From: Siphonodentalium dalli
Lineage: Eukaryota; Mollusca; Scaphopoda; Gadilida; Siphonodentaliidae
DNA: 64,000 nt
Assembly (NCBI GenBank): GCA_032622095.1
Contig: CP136063.1
Coordinates: forward strand, 86,221,980 to 86,285,979
Reading direction: 5' to 3'
Shown: positions 47,035-57,800 of the stretch, one piece after another
Numbering within the stretch: position 1 is the stretch's first letter
Layout of the letters: each line of letters begins with the position of its first letter
Notes under the pieces: model-generated
Databases searched by the model: none
Told to the model about the DNA's origin: nothing
Seen by the model: only the letters and a program-made list of their open reading frames with translations
Position numbers and translations under genes: made by a program

Positions 47035-47356
47035 TGATTGATTGATTGATTGATTGATTGAGGTTTATTGTCGCTTTAGCCACTAAGGCCATATCACGAC
47101 ATTGTCAGTTTTAGTGGTGGAGGAAATCCGCACACTTGCGAATAATCTAATAGTGATTTCAATGGCTGATAAACTCGTCAAGCATGTGCGGCAAACCACC
47201 GGCCATCGGCGAATAACTGGCAACTCCACCAGATAACGATTTCGAGTTACAAAGTCCACGATGGAAACATGTGGATTTGAACCCTTATCGCCAGCGCTGG
47301 AGGGCGAAACGGCTTGGAGTGGTACCCCTAACCGATTGAGCCACCGAGGCCCCTGC
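47035..47356 (-). mobile_element. tRNA-derived SINE with (TCAA)n tail
   Basis: On the minus strand: head GGGGCCTCGGTGGCTCAATC, A box TGGCTCAATCGG (47332-47343), B box GGTTCAAATCC (47273-47283), an unrelated body, and a tail of TCAA repeats (47035-47061). Imperfect flanking direct repeats CTGTTAAAGTTGA and CTGCTAAAAAGTTGA look like a target duplication. Polymerase III transcription is inferred from the boxes. Confidence 0.8.
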
Positions 47357-47740
47357 TAAAAAGTTGACGTCGCCAGTGACGTTGTTGACGAAATAAGGTC
47401 GTATTGTTCAAGAACAATACACATTTTGTTATTGAACGTTTCAATTATTCTGTATTTTGCTGTATTTCGCACAAATAAGCCATTGGGTGTGCAATAAATA
47501 CTTTAACTACCTTTCTACGGGCATTATTTATCAAAGAAAGACGCAGTGAAGTCAGTAAAATACAACACGCTGTTTGCGTTCCAACCACCCCCCCCCCCCC
47601 AGCCATTTGCAATTTTGAACTGCGTGGAACAGAAAAGAGCGTTTCGTGTTGGTATATATTTCTGATATGTCAGAGCGTTTGTTTCATTTCTGTGCGAAAA
47701 ATTGAAAACGTCTGGAAAATGTTTGTGAACATGGAAAGTA
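47357..47740. other. No supported feature apart from a poly-C run
   Basis: Poly-C at about 47588-47600; no gene or paired termini. Confidence 0.4.
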
Positions 47741-47744
47741 TTTT

Positions 47745-47910
47745 TTTTCAGAACATTTGAAGCCGGTATATCAATATTTCGTGTATTTGTCAACAAATAT
47801 TATACCTCCTTACAAAATACGTAGACATAATTTAGAAGTGCGAATGAGACCTATCCGTTTAAAGATACGGGCTGCATTCGCGGTGGGTATTGCTGTTAAA
47901 ATAGTCAAAT
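47745..47910. repeat. Two partial TTAA MITE ends joined
   Basis: A half copy of the ACGGACATGG family runs up to about 47855 and abuts TTAAAGATACGGGC, the start of the 21047/31199 family, across a shared TTAA. Confidence 0.55.
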
Positions 47911-48398
47911 TATTGGCGCCATCAACAATCGCATTCAAATCACACTGTCAGTTCCAAATCAAGCTAATCCATGTTATTTCATGATTGGCGTAAATATTTT
48001 CTCCTAACCTATGGTAATTACGTCACATACCAAATAAGGAATTCACTATGATAGTAATGTGAGTTGTAAATTGTAGACGCACCAAATTAGGGGTTTTACA
48101 ACCGACGTATAATGCGCGCGAATCCAAAAAAGGAAATGACGCAATATCGTGACTCTGCTTATAAATATTCACTGCGCTTTTTGTGAGAAACTAAAAACAC
48201 TCGACATGCATTTACTCTGACACAAAGCGTGTTTTGTGCATAATATCGCATCCATATCATCCTTATGCTAAAATATTAGTATATTCTTGAAGAAATTATC
48301 ATAATTTGATAAATGTTAAATTTATAAATTATAACATACAACGAAGTCGCCCGTCCCCTTTAACTGAGGACTGCACATAAAGTCAGCTAGCTATATGC
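47911..48398. other. No supported feature
   Basis: AT-rich, nothing recognised. Confidence 0.4.
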
Positions 48399-48547
48399 AA
48401 GCCTTGAAATAGTGTGTCTGTCATTTGCAGAATGAGGTCCCCAGAGGGTGAATTTAGTGATGCTACCCCGTATAGCGGGCCAGCATCACCAAATTCACCC
48501 TCTGGGGACCTCATTCTGCAAATAGCAGGCACACTATTTCAAGGCTT
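48399..48547. mobile_element. 149-bp foldback element, copy 2
   Basis: Same AAGCCTTGAAATAGTGTGTC ends as 19190-19339. Flanks AGCTATATGC and GGCTATAGGG agree at 7 of 10 positions, a worn 10-bp duplication. Confidence 0.75.
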
Positions 48548-49630
48548 GGCTATAGGGCCACCTCCTACTCTATTCCACAGAAAATATGCAATAAAATGAA
48601 TGAATTTGAGGGGTGAGTGAAAATGCACTAATTTACTCCATGAACGATGTAAAACAACATGCTAATTATAATGAAAATGAATAAATGGCTTAAGCGTTTT
48701 ACTCATTTTTGTTATAAGTATCAGGTTGTTATACATGGTTCTTTGTGTACGCGATTGTATTTAACTCTCATTCTTGACTCATATAAATTCTTGTATTGGA
48801 TATTTTCTGTTGAGTATACAAGATGGCACCATAAGTTGTTGGATTTAGGTAGTCGTTCTTTAACGGGCATGTCCCAAATACCCCTAAGTGTATCAGTACC
48901 AGGTATATATGCACGGTATTGTTTACATTTTTAGTAAGTCATCGGAGACCGCAAATTCGGTCGGGAAGTTTAGTTCGGGAACACCGCTTCTGAATGTTTT
49001 AAATATGTGAATTTTACACTAGCAAGTATAGTTTAGTAGTTTAAGTGTGGTGTCATAATTCTGTGTAGTTTATCTTTGGAAAAATAAATCGAAGTGTGTG
49101 TATTTTATGAACTTCCGGTCGGTAGTTGTCAATTTCGACCAATATACGTTTCGGTCCGTCATTTTGGATTCAGCGATCTCACAACGGAACATCATATTTC
49201 TCAAAGATGTGTTTCTATCGAAATACAAACTAGATAGCCGAAAATATAGTTTCGTTTGCGTAATATATAAATAATCGATGTCGTTTTCGATGGACCTCTG
49301 GGCGAATGGACGTGTGATGCCAGAAACTTATAAATAAAGAAACCATATGTGCACGATGTTCTATTACTGGTCGTAATCATAAGAATTGTACGAGTCTTAA
49401 AACATTTTTCAAACTGTAAAGATTCACATGCTGCAATGGATCATTCATGTCCGATTTGGGACTATGAATTCAAGATTCAAAGATGTAAAGCTGAGAAGGA
49501 TCTGTCATATATAGATGCTAAGAAGATAGTTTGTCCTCGATCATCAATTACACAGGCCACATAATCAGCAATCGTGTCTACCAAAAAGTGTGTTGATGTC
49601 AGCACTCATAACAGGGTAAAACAAAACTCG
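48548..49630. other. No supported feature
   Basis: No paired termini or exon-like sequence recognised. Confidence 0.4.
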
Positions 49631-50037
49631 TCAGTATATGAGGCCCCCACCCCGTACGCCGTATTCCATGCCCTGTTATGAGGTACGCCGTATTCCGGCC
49701 CCTCTGTTAGGAGGTATTCGGTATTCCAAAAATACCGGTATTCGTACGCCGACCTTCCAAAAATGATCATAATAATAATATAAATGCGATTTTTGTCACA
49801 ATAAATTCACGGTTTGACATACAGATCGTCGACCATCGTCATTTTATATCATTTTAGACGTGGACACTGCGGGATGACCGGCGTTCGTACGACAATTGAA
49901 AATTTATCCGGAAAATAAATTTTCCGTGACATCATTAGTGCTTGAACTGTATATGCTGTTAACTGGTATTCCGTATTCCACCCTCTGTGTTATGTGGTAT
50001 TCCGTATTCCAGGGGGTGGGGTGGGGGCCTCGTATAT
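49631..50037. mobile_element. MITE of about 407 bp with GAGGCCCCCACCCC ends
   Basis: GTATATGAGGCCCCCACCCC at the left and GGGGTGGGGGCCTCGTATAT at the right. Subterminal GTATTCCGTATTCCA-type short repeats occur at both ends. Confidence 0.7.
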
Positions 50038-50779
50038 TACTACATGTAGCAACACAAGTTGAGGAGACTGATATTTTTCCTGTTCCAGAACCTGTAGCGC
50101 AGGTAATGGGTACAGCTTCCTGTCGTTGAGACATTTCCTCCGAAACAAAAAAGTTGATCCTATTGTCCCAAAACAAAAATCTCCAGTCTGTCAAGTCTTT
50201 TAAATTTCAGAAATAGCTTGATTTTTGAGTCAAAGTTCGATACAATATTTCAAGTGAAAGGGTCAACTTTGGAAGGGGACACCCGTGTGTGACGGGAGGC
50301 TGACCTTTGGACGAGGGGTCGTCTGCTTGGTCGGCGGCCCGATTGTCAACTTGATGAATTAATTAAAACTCACGCCAGATTCATCAGATATTATAAATAT
50401 CTTATCAATCATTCAGGAGGCGAGGTTGTCAGCTATTCCACATATTTCGATATGTCGAAGCCTTATTAAATTAAATTACTTATATTTGCCGATTACATTT
50501 CATGCAGGTTTTAAATTTTGCTGTTATAAAATCAGTATTTCTATCTATTTTGATATTATGTTGTATATGTGTTTGCACAATGGTCAGTTTATTAATTGTT
50601 CTGATCTCAATCGAGCACTCACGCTCTGATTTGGGTGTTTTTATTTGCATATATTTTGCTTCGTTTTAGTCAAATTCACGGTTACGTCTATACATAGTTG
50701 CTTCGCTTAATCAGTTAATCTTGATTCAGGTTCTATGTCGTGATATGGCCCAATAGATAAAACAGCGTAAAACCCATAG
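50038..50779. other. No supported feature
   Basis: It may include 3' non-coding sequence of the adjacent LINE remnant. Confidence 0.35.
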
Positions 50780-51975
50780 CTAAACTAAGTCCAATTTTCT
50801 TTGGGACACCTTAAATATCACCGGTAATATATTTACAATCTTAAATTCTGAAGAAAAAAAACCAATGAGAACAAGCCAACTAAGGCCTAACATGAATCTT
50901 ATAACCGTATATGTTCTGGTAAGTGGTGAATACCAGGTACAAGAAGCAAAGTCCACATGACATTGAATAAAAGAGTTCACCAAAAGCTTATTTTTTTTCG
51001 TAAGGGGAGTGAGGAGATCGGAATACCCTATGAAACATTTCAGATGAGAAACACATTTAAATAAGACCATGTTAGCCAATGGAGCGCCTGACAAAATCTG
51101 ACCAAGAATGACACCCATGTATTGCACCTCTTTGGTGGCATTGATGTGGATCCCATTGCATTGACCGATAACCCTGAGTGTTTCTAAGCTCTGGTCTAAA
51201 GACAATTTATTTCTGTTTTGTCTAAATGTACGGAGAGTTTATTATCGGTTGCTGAGGGAATTAAGCTCCCGATTCAGCTGAAGTTAAATGGAGTCCACAT
51301 CCTTGCCAGATGATAATATAGCATCTGAATGTAGGAGTATTTTGCATTTAACTACTGCCTAAACGTCCTTCACATACATTAAAATAAAAGAATGGACCCC
51401 CGAGGTACCACACATGATTATGTCTAAGGGTGGTGAATAGGTACCTCAGATGTCTACCATTTTGGGTTCTATCCTTCAGATATAATATATAACCGATTTG
51501 TTATTAAAACACATGGCGCGTAATTTGGAAAGGAGGATTGAGTGATCAGCAGTGAGCCTTCTGGATGCTCATAGTGTCATACCAGTGTAGTATAATTTGT
51601 CCACTTCATTCCCGGTGATATCATTCAAGCGTCCAAGTGTTTCTATTGAAAATCCTGATATAAAGTCGGACTGAAATTTATAAAGGCTTTTGGATTTTCG
51701 GAAGTTCTTAATTAAGCGATGTATCCCGTTCCTCAGCTTATATTATTGAGGATTTATCCAGCCATCCACTCATCCGACCTCAGTTTTGCCTTAACAGGAG
51801 CATTTTTATCAATTGCTGATGTAAACATCTCTTTGAATACAGATAAGGCCTTATGTTGATACATTTTAAACTTTGCATTACTACCAAGAACTGAGTACAT
51901 ACGAAGCAGTTCAAGAAGGACCACTCTATACAGCACATCTATTGTATCCATTTTAACCACATCGTTGTTATACAA
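50780..51975 (-). pseudogene. Non-LTR retrotransposon: linker plus reverse transcriptase, decayed
   Basis: Reading the minus strand from 51975 down: a pre-RT linker (FKEMFTSAIDKNAPVKAKLR, then a WM pair); the fingers motif QSDFISGFSIETL near 51650; DHSILLSKLRA near 51540; a degraded VPRGS-type loop near 51400; a catalytic YADD equivalent corrupted to HSDA near 51330; DNKLSVHLDKTE near 51220; then an open 141-codon stretch with YMGVILGQILSGAPLANMV and LVNSFIQCHVDFASCTWYS. Frameshifts and stops separate these pieces. The motif set fits the Jockey/CR1 group; the exact clade is not settled. Endonuclease not seen. Confidence 0.8.
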
Positions 51976-52872
51976 TGCTGCATGCTTATAACAATGTAAC
52001 TATTCCTTTTCTTTCAATACATTTCCCAATATGTGCTTAACTAAACATATGTTAATATCATCAATTTAAATGACAATTCAGGTGACTCGGGACCTTTGTT
52101 GCGTTTCATCCGCTTTAATACCGGCGACTGGAAAACAGCCCGGAAATTACATTTGTTGTGAGCACGCACTTGTCGATTATTTCCCTTGAGCGTCAGCGTC
52201 CTTGGTGATTTAATTCACCTGTCAACATAGTGAATATTAGCACGGTATTTAATATTATGTCATAAATTTGTAGTATATTTAATCCTATAGTCGTTTAGTC
52301 CACGATTACTTAATCGGACCCGTGAATGATATATGACACTAGAACCATTGCACGACGATGGCGCAGATAAAACATCTGAATGCTTTGTCTTTTGTTTATT
52401 TCAGTGCGCACTTGCTTTTTAGTTTGTACTTGTACTAAGTTGTAGTATTGTACATTCTGAATCACCTATTGTTGTTATATACGTTTTAATAGTGAATATG
52501 GATATCGCCATTTTGTGAATTCGAGATAAGAGGGGTAATCCAAAATCATATTTCACAAAAAAAAATTCAATATCAGTGTCGCAATATTAATTCGAGATCA
52601 GTGTCGCAATATTAATTCGATATCATGTTGTTTTTTTGTGACGAAATAACGTCTCGATCAATAGGCCTACGAATGTTTAATCAAGACGGCACAATCATGA
52701 TAAGGAAGTCAATAAACATGCAATTGGTCTAAATAGTGTTATGAAGAAGCAATTGAGTCATGTTCAATCAATAGTTTATTTCTTATAAATCATACATTGT
52801 ATGACATAAAGAAAGTACATATATAGACATATATATGTTAATATCATTTAGAAAGGCATACCTGGGTCATTA
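51976..52872. other. No supported feature
   Basis: A short local duplication 'agtgtcgcaatattaattcga' occurs at about 52574-52620. No gene. Confidence 0.45.
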
Positions 52873-53309
52873 TTAAACGGACATGGCTCATTCAAGCTTC
52901 CAAATCGTGTACGTAATTTGGAAGGAGGCAAACGATAGGTTTACAAATACACGAAGTATTGACATACCGGTACCGGCTTCATATGCTCTGAAAAAAATTC
53001 CATGGTTACGCTGCCATGCTGTTGATTAGTATGAGTCGCCGTATCATACCGAGTTGAGAAGGTTTTATAGACCAATTTCGATACCGACAAAACTGCACGA
53101 TCTATATTATCAGGAGCGTTTTGGAGCGCAAACCGCCAAGTGTCTTTAAATAAAATAAGTTGACGTAAACGGATGCAAAACTTTAAACTATATAACTATG
53201 ATATAGTTAACTATATATCAATATTTCATGTGTTTGTAAATCCATCTTATACATCCTTCCTAATTAAATAGACAAAATTTGGAAACTTAAATGATCCATG
53301 TCCGTTTAA
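52873..53309. mobile_element. TTAA MITE family 'ACGGACATGGCTCATTC'
   Basis: TTAA at 52873-52876 and 53306-53309. Left end ACGGACATGGCTCATTCAAG, right end ATGATCCATGTCCGT. Partial copies at 44667, 47745 and 57612. It lies about 370 bp upstream of the ARM-TIR gene's first visible exon. Confidence 0.75.
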
Positions 53310-53680
53310 CTATCAAAATCCCCCAATAAATACACATATAACTTTAATAATAATATGAAGTATGAGAAGCTGGCAAATTAAAAGTCAACTGGACTCCCGT
53401 TATCACCACCCATTTCAAGCTCTATTTAACCATCAGAACCATAATTGTAAAACTTTCTTCCCACCAATCAACAGATAACACTCTTGAATGTAACACTGAA
53501 TAATCCGAAATGATCTGCCAGTTTTTGCAAAGTCAATCGCTTTGAATTCCCAAAGACCCTACCCAGTTTATGTCTATTTTTATAAAAAAAATTGTGCCTA
53601 AATAGAAAAACCAATGAGCGTTTTATTTGTAAAATTATTTGATCTTTCCTCTTATATACCAGGAAATGCCTATTTTTCAG

Positions 53681-53783
53681 GTACGCAGTCAGTGAAGAGC
53701 ATTGAGCCTAGTTGTCAGAGCAGACATGATCACCTTTTACTGAACACCTTTAACAGTTCTATCACTATGAATGACACTAGGGC
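53681..53783 (+). other. Probable 5' untranslated exon part of the ARM-TIR gene
   Basis: A pyrimidine tract and CAG at 53680 make a good acceptor, so a non-coding upstream exon probably lies further 5'. Upstream start codons at 53726 (6 codons), 53767 (overlaps the main start) and 53771 are present. TAG at 53778 is in frame with the ORF, so coding cannot extend further 5'. Confidence 0.55.
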
Positions 53784-54830
53784 ATGTTTGTGAGAAGTTT
53801 CACAACAGAGCCAGTTCTACTAGGAAATGCGCCAACAAGTCACAAAGTTCGAGTCAGGAGAGACGACTTAATTCGTAGGAGGTCGTCTTTGAGGAGAATA
53901 GCATCTGGTTTAGCAGTTTTTGGTGTGAAAAAATGTGAGGAGAAAAACTACAAACGTGGGCGGGTATCTTATCGAAACTTGGAGGTTGTTGAGCAAGGCC
54001 AGTTCAAGATGGAAACAAAAGACACCAGTAAAGCTGGAGGTCAACCTGCTGACAATGCAGAAAACATGGGCGATACGGATACATCCATTGATTCGGGAAA
54101 AATTAAAACATGTAGTGCAGATGGAAAGAGTGATGTGGGAACTTCTGAAACTGTTGATACTGAAGTAATACAGGCTGTTACAACTGAAGAAGATGCTTCA
54201 GTTGTGCGGCAGGCGCCAGCGAGTCAGTCTGCTGAAAAAGTGAGCAACGATTCTGAGAGTGCTATAATTCAATCTGCGCAAAAGATCACAGAAACAGCTA
54301 GCATCCCACGCCAACCAACGCCTCCTGAAATAAAACCACTAACTGACGAGGAAGCAGATGAAAAATTCGAGGAAGTGAAGATTAAGATGAACAGTTATCT
54401 GGAGATACTCAACGCGGTTTGTATTGAGAGTCAACCAGCAGATGCGGACAAACAGGAGCAGCTGGTAACAAATGACCAGAGAACTGCAGTGTTCGAACTG
54501 CAGAAGTTGTATTTCGTCATGAAGGAAGCTAGGTTACCAAAAATAGTCGACTATCGGCGCTACATCGGAGATGAAATTGCAAAGTCGGGAGTTATTTCAA
54601 AACTCTGTGTGATAATCATGAAAACATTTGATTACGGTTTTCTAGACAGTGATAATAAAGCTATACGAGGATTGTTCATGCCTCTTAAATGTGCTGTCGT
54701 CATTCTTGTGAACTTCAGTGACCGAAACCATGAGACAGCAGTGAAGATTAGTGAATATCCCGGATTTCTCGAGTTCTTGACTGACAAATTGAAAGGGAGT
54801 AAAGAGGCGAACATGAATGAATCCTTGAAT
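53784..54830 (+). CDS. ARM-TIR gene, coding exon 1
   Basis: 349 codons, phase 0, donor GTAAGT at 54831. The first in-frame Met is at 53784 with a modest context (G at -3, T at +4). A second Met at 54009 (METKDTSKAG) has A at -3 and G at +4 and could be the true start. The N-terminal region is rich in S, T, E, D; helices begin near PPEIKPLTDEEADEKFEEVK. Confidence 0.85.
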
Positions 54831-57800
54831 GTAAGTATGTGATCATATACAATTTCGGAGGTAGTTCCGTTAGCACGGGGGATGGCCAAACCAAATGCAC
54901 GCTGGTATGGTAGCTATGCACACTTGCTATTTGTACGAATCACGCTACAGGTGGTCCAGGTGAGGTAATTTAGTGCACAATTTGTTGACTATCAAACATG
55001 GCAACATTCCCAATTTCTTCTGAAGAGATTTCGCTAGAAGATGACAACGGTAAACTTGTCAAATGTCCAATTGATATTATTGTAATTCCTTTATTTCTGA
55101 ACAAGTTCTCTAAAGTTTGTGACATGCGCAAGAAATTGCTACAACTATCAACAGTGCATTTGATAACACAATCTGGTACTTGTATGCATACTATTAAGAA
55201 GAATCATTTCTCAATACCTTCCTGCAATTCTGATGTCCTTATGAACAGTCGGAAATTAACAATAACACTTTGAATGTAGGTACCCACGAAATATCGGGAT
55301 AACGATGCACACTGGTTATTGGGTATCTGCGTAAATACGTAACAATAACATGCAGTGTGCATTGTTACCCTAATATTTATTGGGTAACAAGTTTAAAAGT
55401 GTTCTTGTGAATTTCACACTTGTCGTTTGGACATCAGGATTACAGGAAGAGCTTTAGAAATTATTTGTCAACATATTATGCATAAAATACCAGATTATCA
55501 AGTGGCATCTTGTTTCAGTACTCTCGTGCGAAATTGAGAGAACTTGTTCGGAAATCTAGCAATAAAAATTATATCAAGGTGATATTTGACGAAAATTAAA
55601 CAATGATGATTCTAGCGAAATCGCTTCTGAAGAAATTGGAAAAGTCGCGATGTTCTATAATCAACAAATAGGGTACTAAATTACCTAGTTACCTGGACTA
55701 CATGTACAGGTTATCTATAAATAACCTGAGTGAATCGTTACCGTTATACCAGCGTGCATACGCATCGGTCATCCCCCGTAGATAGTGTCAATATTCGAAC
55801 CCATATTCAGACTGATACGCTTCCTAACTCACGGTAAGGAAGGGTTTCCCTTTTAAAAGAAAGTTTCGTAGCCGAGGTAGTTGGGTCGTGGGTAAGATAA
55901 CCACAGTCTGGGATTGACGAGGTTTGCGTGGTTTCGAACCCAGATATCGGCGAAAATCGGGACCGATTTTCAAGTTTGATCTGATTTGAGGGATAGAAAA
56001 CAGCTGGAATCATAAAAAGACCCCCCACCCGTTATGGCTCTCAGAATGCAACATAATTCAAACTAAAAATGTATTTTTAATGGAAGGAGAATAAATCGAT
56101 ATTTAAAATATAGAGTTATTCCCCTCCATTGAGAATAATACACTTTGCACAACAAACCAGATTAAACTTAGGCATAAAACACGTCAGTGACTCAACAAAA
56201 ACAACATGTCCACAGTTTATTACACCGGATAAGTTGATAACACGATGTTTTGGAGCTTCCTCTTTCAAATGGTATATACTATGGCATATATTTTATATAT
56301 GTGATCTGGGGGTTCGAAAATTAAGTGGGCCTCTAATCACTGCTATATGATAGCGGATTAAAAACATTGTTAAACTGTTATAAATCAGATCGGTCCTAGT
56401 GTTTAGTAAAATATTGTTCCTTTTATTAATTTGTTTTCAAGCCTGAATTAGCAAGTTTGCCCGTTCACAATACTAGTATATCAGTAGATCATGCCATTAA
56501 TCTATACCCTGGTTAACGCCCGTAGATATCACACTCCACCAGTTCAAAACCTGGTAACGTTTTGATATTCTGACCCCTTCTGACAGGGAACTTTATAACA
56601 TTGAACAAACAAGGCAGGGAATATATTTCTGTGTTTATATTTGTTCCTCGATTATCTATAAAGTATGGGGTTGTCCCAGCAGGAAATTGGATGCGTTTAG
56701 TGACTTTAGTGAGCCGATATACCAAAAGGCATTGACCCTGCTTGGAGAATTAAATTCCACGATTGTTAGTAGCGCAAAGCAAACTCGCGCATAAAATCCC
56801 TTAAATACCGTAATCTCAAACTGGGACATTCTGATATAGACGAATAAACTATTAAGCAACATCTATTAACACAGAAATATATTCCCCGCGTTATTTTTCG
56901 ACTTTATAAGATTCCCTGTCAAAACTTTAGAAAGTTCCCAGGTTTTGAACTGGTGGAATATGATATATACCGGCGTTAACCAGAGTAGAGAATCATGGCA
57001 TGATCTAGTATATTGGCTGAATGTTAGCACTATAGTTAATCATTTGAAAGCATTTGGAATTATAAATATCGTCCAAATCAACTAAACGCAAGTACCATGG
57101 TTTTTATCCACCCCACAGGAGGTAGAGACCGACTTGATCAAGAATATGTTCTCGGTTTTTCACAATCTGTCCATGAAAGATAATGATGATATTGACAATC
57201 GAATGAGGGACATCGGAGTTGGGAATATATGTTTGGATTACCTCAACTCACCAAACGAGAAGCTGGTGATCTCAGCTGCAGCAACTTTAGCGGACATAGT
57301 TTTGGAGAAGGATTGCGATATACTCAATCAAAACCAGAGTGCTATATCGGGAATGATAGATAGACTGAAGAAATGTTTTTCTGAACCAACCCACAAACAT
57401 ATCGGATGGACTACCTTTGAAATTGCCAGAGGTGAGAAAAAATTAATTTATTCTCAAATTCGGTTCTAAAAGTATACATTGGAATGGTGTAAGTTATTAA
57501 TTTCTGGGATATTTAGATGATTTTTGCAGACGACAGGCGGGGGAACACTGGATTATCAGATCATGTTTTGATAATTAAATGCTAAAGTTTTAGAAAAATA
57601 ATTATATTTAAACGGACATGGCTCATTCGAACTTCCAAATTTTGTCTACGTAATTTGGAAGGAGGTATACGAATTGTTGAAATACACGAGATATTGATAT
57701 GTCAGCTTCATATGCTCTGAAAAATACTTTCCTTTTTATGTTATATCAACAGGTTTACGTCAATTAGCAAGAAATGATGGAAATAAGAAAGTTATTGTAT

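Noticed and set aside
54998-55273. 91-codon ORF in intron 1 of the ARM-TIR gene
   Set aside because: It lies within one arm of a foldback element and lacks splice sites compatible with the gene or any family motif.
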